Shown here one piece after another: positions 38,447-40,654 of a stretch of DNA of 40,654 nt. Under the pieces are notes generated by a model. It did no database searches. It was not told the origin of the DNA and saw only the letters and a program-made list of their open reading frames with translations. The DNA lies in the NCBI GenBank assembly GCA_944326245.1, contig CALVDF010000048.1:1-40654 (forward strand). Direction: 5' to 3'. A program made the translations under genes and the position numbers. This DNA comes from an uncultured Bacteroidales bacterium. GTDB lineage: Bacteria; Bacteroidota; Bacteroidia; Bacteroidales; UBA932. Each line of letters opens with the position of its first letter. The stretch's first letter is position 1.

Positions 38447-39682
38447 ATGGAATCCTTACTCTTCACACCGGCCAAGATAGGCCCCATAGAACTCAAGAAC
38501 AGAGTAATACGCGCCTCCGCATACGAAGGCATGTGCGACGGGCATGTCCCTACGCAGCAACTCAAGGACTACCACACTGCCGTTGCCAGAGGCGGAGTAG
38601 GCATGACCTCGGTCGCCTATGCCTCCATCAACAAGAGCGGCCTGTCCTTCCACCGTCAGCTGTGGATGCGTCCGGAGATCATACCCGGACTGAGGGACCT
38701 CACCGACTCGATACATGCGGCAGGAGCCAAGGCCTGCATCCAGCTCGGACACTGCGGCAACATGTCGCACAGGATGTACTGCGGACAGAGGCCCGTAGGA
38801 GCCAGCAGCGGATTCAACCTCTACTCCCCCACATTTGTCCACGGTCTGCGCAAGGATGAGATCCTGCAGACTGTCAAGGACTTCGGCAATGCAGTCCGCA
38901 TAGCCAGGGACGGAGGCTTCGATGCAGTGGAGATACACGCCGGACACGGCTACCTCATATCGCAGTTCCTCTCTCCCTACACCAACCACCGCCGCGACGA
39001 GTTCGGCGGACCGCTGGAGAACCGCATGAAGTTCATGGACATGGTCATGGAGGAAGTGATGAAGGCGGCAGGCGACGACCTGGCAGTACTGGTCAAGACC
39101 AATACCCGCGACGGATTCAAGGGCGGCCTCGAAGTGGAGGACTGCATCAAGGTGGCAAAACGCCTGGAGCAGGACGGGGCACACTGCCTCGTGCTCAGCG
39201 GAGGATTCGTAAGCAAGGCACCTATGTACGTGATGAGGGGAGCGATGCCCATCAGCGTCCTCACTGGCTACATGCCCTGGAGACTCTGGTGGCTCAAGAT
39301 GGGAGTCAACCTCTTCGGCAAGATGATGATCAAGGACGAGCCTTTCAAGGAGGCCTTCTTCTTCGATGACTCGATACGGTTCCGCAGGGAGCTCAAGATG
39401 CCTCTGGCCTTTGTCGGCGGTGTCAACTCCATGGCTACCATAGACAGGGTTCTCGACGCCGGCTTCGAATTCGTCGAGATGGCCCGGCCTCTGGTATACG
39501 ACACGGACTTCATCAACAAGCTCAAGGACGGGGTCTGCACCGAAAGCGGATGCAAGCATGCCAACTACTGCGTGGCCCGCATCTGGAACTACGACATGCA
39601 GTGCCATGAGAACTGCACACTTCCGCCCCGCATGAAACGCGAAGTGGAACGCAACATCCGCAGATACTACGGCAACCGCTGA
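38447..39682 (+). CDS. NADH:flavin oxidoreductase/Old Yellow Enzyme family protein, BaiCD-like barrel only
   Basis: A 411-residue single-domain OYE-type FMN barrel. LLFTPAKIGPIELKNRVIRASAYEG (4-28 in part) is the usual start; EIHAGHGYLISQFLSPYTNHRRDEFGG (in part, ~164-190) contains the substrate/FMN-binding HGYL and the RxDxFGG segment. The C-terminal region has five clustered cysteines (GVCTESGCKHANYC, MQCHENC), arranged like the iron-sulfur site of BaiCD/2,4-dienoyl-CoA reductase relatives, but the long C-terminal FAD/NAD domain of those enzymes is absent. Members reduce alpha,beta-unsaturated ketones, including 3-oxo-delta4 bile acids to 5-beta products. Adjacent to the 5-alpha-reductase-like gene, it may act on the same substrate class; this is inferred. 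Confidence 0.87.
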   Translation: MESLLFTPAKIGPIELKNRVIRASAYEGMCDGHVPTQQLKDYHTAVARGGVGMTSVAYASINKSGLSFHRQLWMRPEIIPGLRDLTDSIHAAGAKACIQLGHCGNMSHRMYCGQRPVGASSGFNLYSPTFVHGLRKDEILQTVKDFGNAVRIARDGGFDAVEIHAGHGYLISQFLSPYTNHRRDEFGGPLENRMKFMDMVMEEVMKAAGDDLAVLVKTNTRDGFKGGLEVEDCIKVAKRLEQDGAHCLVLSGGFVSKAPMYVMRGAMPISVLTGYMPWRLWWLKMGVNLFGKMMIKDEPFKEAFFFDDSIRFRRELKMPLAFVGGVNSMATIDRVLDAGFEFVEMARPLVYDTDFINKLKDGVCTESGCKHANYCVARIWNYDMQCHENCTLPPRMKREVERNIRRYYGNR

Positions 39683-39766
39683 CGGCCCGTGGCAGATGAC
39701 GGGTCACGGCGACGGCCGCGGCAGATGGCCGATGCAGAACGGCCGTGGCAGATGGCCGATGCGGCC
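39681..39766. repeat. Three imperfect tandem repeats of 28-30 nt
   Basis: Units at 39681-39710, 39711-39738 and 39739-39766 share the core ACGGCCG(C/T)GGCAGATGGCCGATGC, best conserved between units 2 and 3. The first unit overlaps the stop codon of the OYE-family gene. The repeats are very GC-rich and could fold, but no T run follows, so they are not a typical terminator. Confidence 0.7.
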
Positions 39767-39928
39767 TCTGTAACCTCCTGGCACCGTCAGTCCAGCCGGT
39801 TCCGCAAGTCAGTCGGCCACTCGCGGATGCTGAATGAGGCAGAATGAGGCAGGACATATTGAATAACTTATACGGCAGCGGTCAGGTCCGGAATTACCGC
39901 CGCTGTCCGGAACATATAAAATAAAATC
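39767..39928. other. Spacer between the repeats and rnpB
   Basis: No gene seen. An imperfect inverted repeat (GCAGCGGT near 39876 facing ACCGCCGCTG near 39896) precedes an A-rich stretch just before rnpB. No exact -7 box was found for rnpB, so its promoter is not assigned. Confidence 0.3.
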
Positions 39929-40319
39929 GGCGGGGCGCTCTATCGCTGCTGCACTTCGGTGCAGGGGAGGAAAGTCCGGGCAGGACAGAGCACCGCACTG
40001 TGGAAAGCACAGGTAGGCGAAAGCTTACGTCACGGGTAACAGAAAACAACCGCCCCTCCTGCGGCGGGATCCGCTTCCGCTTCCCTACGGGACAGAGGCA
40101 ATGGTCCTTCCGACGGAGAGGTAAGGGTGAAAATGCAGGGTAAGAGCCTGCGTTCGCGGCATGGCGACATCCGCGGAGTATCCGTCTGCGGCCTGCAAGG
40201 CCAAATATACCGGCAGTCAAGGGTTGCTCGCTCTTTGCCGGGGGGTAGGCTGCTCAGATAAATGATAGAGGCCTCCTGAGTCCGCTCCGGAGGTACAGAA
40301 CTCGGCTTACAGCCCCGCC
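39929..40319 (+). ncRNA. rnpB: RNase P RNA, bacterial type A
   Basis: The 5' GGCGGGGC (39929-39936) pairs perfectly with GCCCCGCC (40312-40319) as helix P1. The universally conserved GAGGAAAGTCCGGGC lies at 39967-39981, the GGTAAGGGTGAAA segment (J11/12-P12 region) near 40121, AGATAAATGAT near 40256, and the 3' hallmark ACAGAACTCGGCTTACAG at 40295-40312. It is the catalytic RNA that trims 5' leaders from pre-tRNAs. A T-rich run follows P1 directly. About 391 nt is normal for the type A form. Confidence 0.96.
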
Positions 40320-40330
40320 TTTTTTATTTT
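40320..40330 (+). terminator. T-rich run ending rnpB
   Basis: The run TTTTTTATTTT directly follows the P1 3' strand and the preceding GC-rich hairpin (CCTCCTGAGTCCGCTCCGGAGG), as expected for intrinsic termination. Confidence 0.5.
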
Positions 40331-40654
40331 ATTTCCCTTATCTTTTCATTATCCTTTTCATAGTTCTTGTTTAACAGGCAAGTTTCTTATTTTTGTGCAT
40401 ACTGATTCCCAGAGACTTAGCAAAACGCAAACTTGCCGGCGTGCAACGGCATGCTGTGCAGCACTATATTTTTGTATATTGCTGATTATAAACCATTTTA
40501 AAACACAACTGATCTTTTCGCCTGAGGTGTACCAAAAAGATTGGCCGGGTTAATATTTGTCAATTACACAGTAATTAACTGGTTTATAATAAGTTATATA
40601 TTTGTGGCCGTTTTCCGGCCGTTTTCTCATTTTCCATATATTCCCTCAGGTATT
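40331..40654. other. AT-rich right edge without a visible gene
   Basis: No coding region is supported. Three exact TAnnTTTG boxes occur on the plus strand: TATTTTTG at 40388-40395 (with CTTG at 40366-40369, 18-nt spacing), TATTTTTG at 40467-40474, and TATATTTG at 40597-40604. They may form the promoter region of a plus-strand gene beyond the window; the first has the best -33 partner. Confidence 0.4.
40366..40395 (+). promoter_or_regulatory. Candidate promoter after rnpB
   Basis: CTTG, 18 nt, then TATTTTTG: exact -7 box and three-of-four -33 box at near-standard spacing. The target gene would start outside the window or at a later promoter. Confidence 0.3.

Noticed and set aside
38456..39607. 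383-codon minus-strand frame opposite the OYE gene
   Set aside because: Shadow of a clearly conserved flavoprotein.

Overview
The window looks like a chromosomal segment of a gut-type Bacteroidota, most likely order Bacteroidales. The grounds are a type III glutamine synthetase (GlnN), several promoters of the Bacteroides sigma-ABfr type (TTTG-N19-TAnnTTTG), weak or absent Shine-Dalgarno sequences, a type A RNase P RNA, and a large Wzx/Wzy-type surface polysaccharide locus. Housekeeping genes are visibly GC-rich while accessory genes are AT-rich, so the background is a relatively GC-rich member of the order. An Alistipes-like genome would fit, but genus cannot be settled from this sequence.

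Layout. (1) 0.3-2.5 kb, minus strand: a CoA-disulfide-reductase-like flavoprotein with a C-terminal rhodanese domain, followed by a MarR-family regulator. (2) 2.6-6.7 kb: an AT-rich defence island with two divergent systems, an AbiL-like RloA ATPase/RloB pair on the minus strand and a DarT/DarG DNA ADP-ribosylation toxin-antitoxin pair on the plus strand. (3) 6.7-32.1 kb, all minus strand: a polysaccharide locus read from a near-perfect promoter at 32.09-32.12 kb upstream of pglF. In transcription order it holds pglF, an uncharacterised lipoprotein plus small helical protein, ugd, wzx, two FdtA-like cupins, fdtC, fdtB, a GT2, wzy, an acyltransferase, two more glycosyltransferases, a hexapeptide acetyltransferase, capE-capF-capG, a WbuB-like glycosyltransferase, a phosphoglycosyl transferase fused to a GNAT acetyltransferase, a CapK/PaaK-like adenylating enzyme, an ATP-grasp ligase and a PglE-like aminotransferase. 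(4) 32.1-36.8 kb, minus strand: a compact glutamine-themed operon pyrG - glutaminyl cyclase - glnN. (5) 36.8-39.7 kb, plus strand: acyl-ACP thioesterase, a steroid 5-alpha-reductase-family membrane protein and an Old-Yellow-Enzyme-family flavoprotein, resembling gut bacterial steroid/bile-acid A-ring reductase gene pairs. (6) 39.9-40.3 kb: rnpB, then an AT-rich region with promoter-like boxes and no visible gene.

How the genes work together. PglF, the PglE-like aminotransferase and a GNAT domain can make a UDP-2,4-diamino-2,4,6-trideoxyhexose, which the fused phosphoglycosyl transferase would place on undecaprenyl phosphate. CapE/F/G make UDP-N-acetyl-L-fucosamine, and the WbuB-like transferase next to them is a candidate to add it. 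FdtA/C/B make a dTDP-3-acetamido-3,6-dideoxyhexose (its RmlA/RmlB precursor enzymes are not in the window) and Ugd supplies UDP-glucuronate. Remaining glycosyltransferases and O-acetyltransferases finish the repeat unit, Wzx flips it and Wzy polymerises it. The ATP-grasp and CapK-like enzymes suggest an extra acyl or aminoacyl decoration. The locus is a mosaic: GC-rich pathway genes alternate with AT-rich cassettes at about 8.0-12.7 kb and 16.3-27 kb.

The observations most worth a second look are the phosphoglycosyl transferase-GNAT fusion, the tandem FdtA-like cupins with an altered HxH motif in one copy, the steroid-reductase-like operon, and the divergent RloAB/DarTG island. No tRNA, CRISPR array or transposase was seen.
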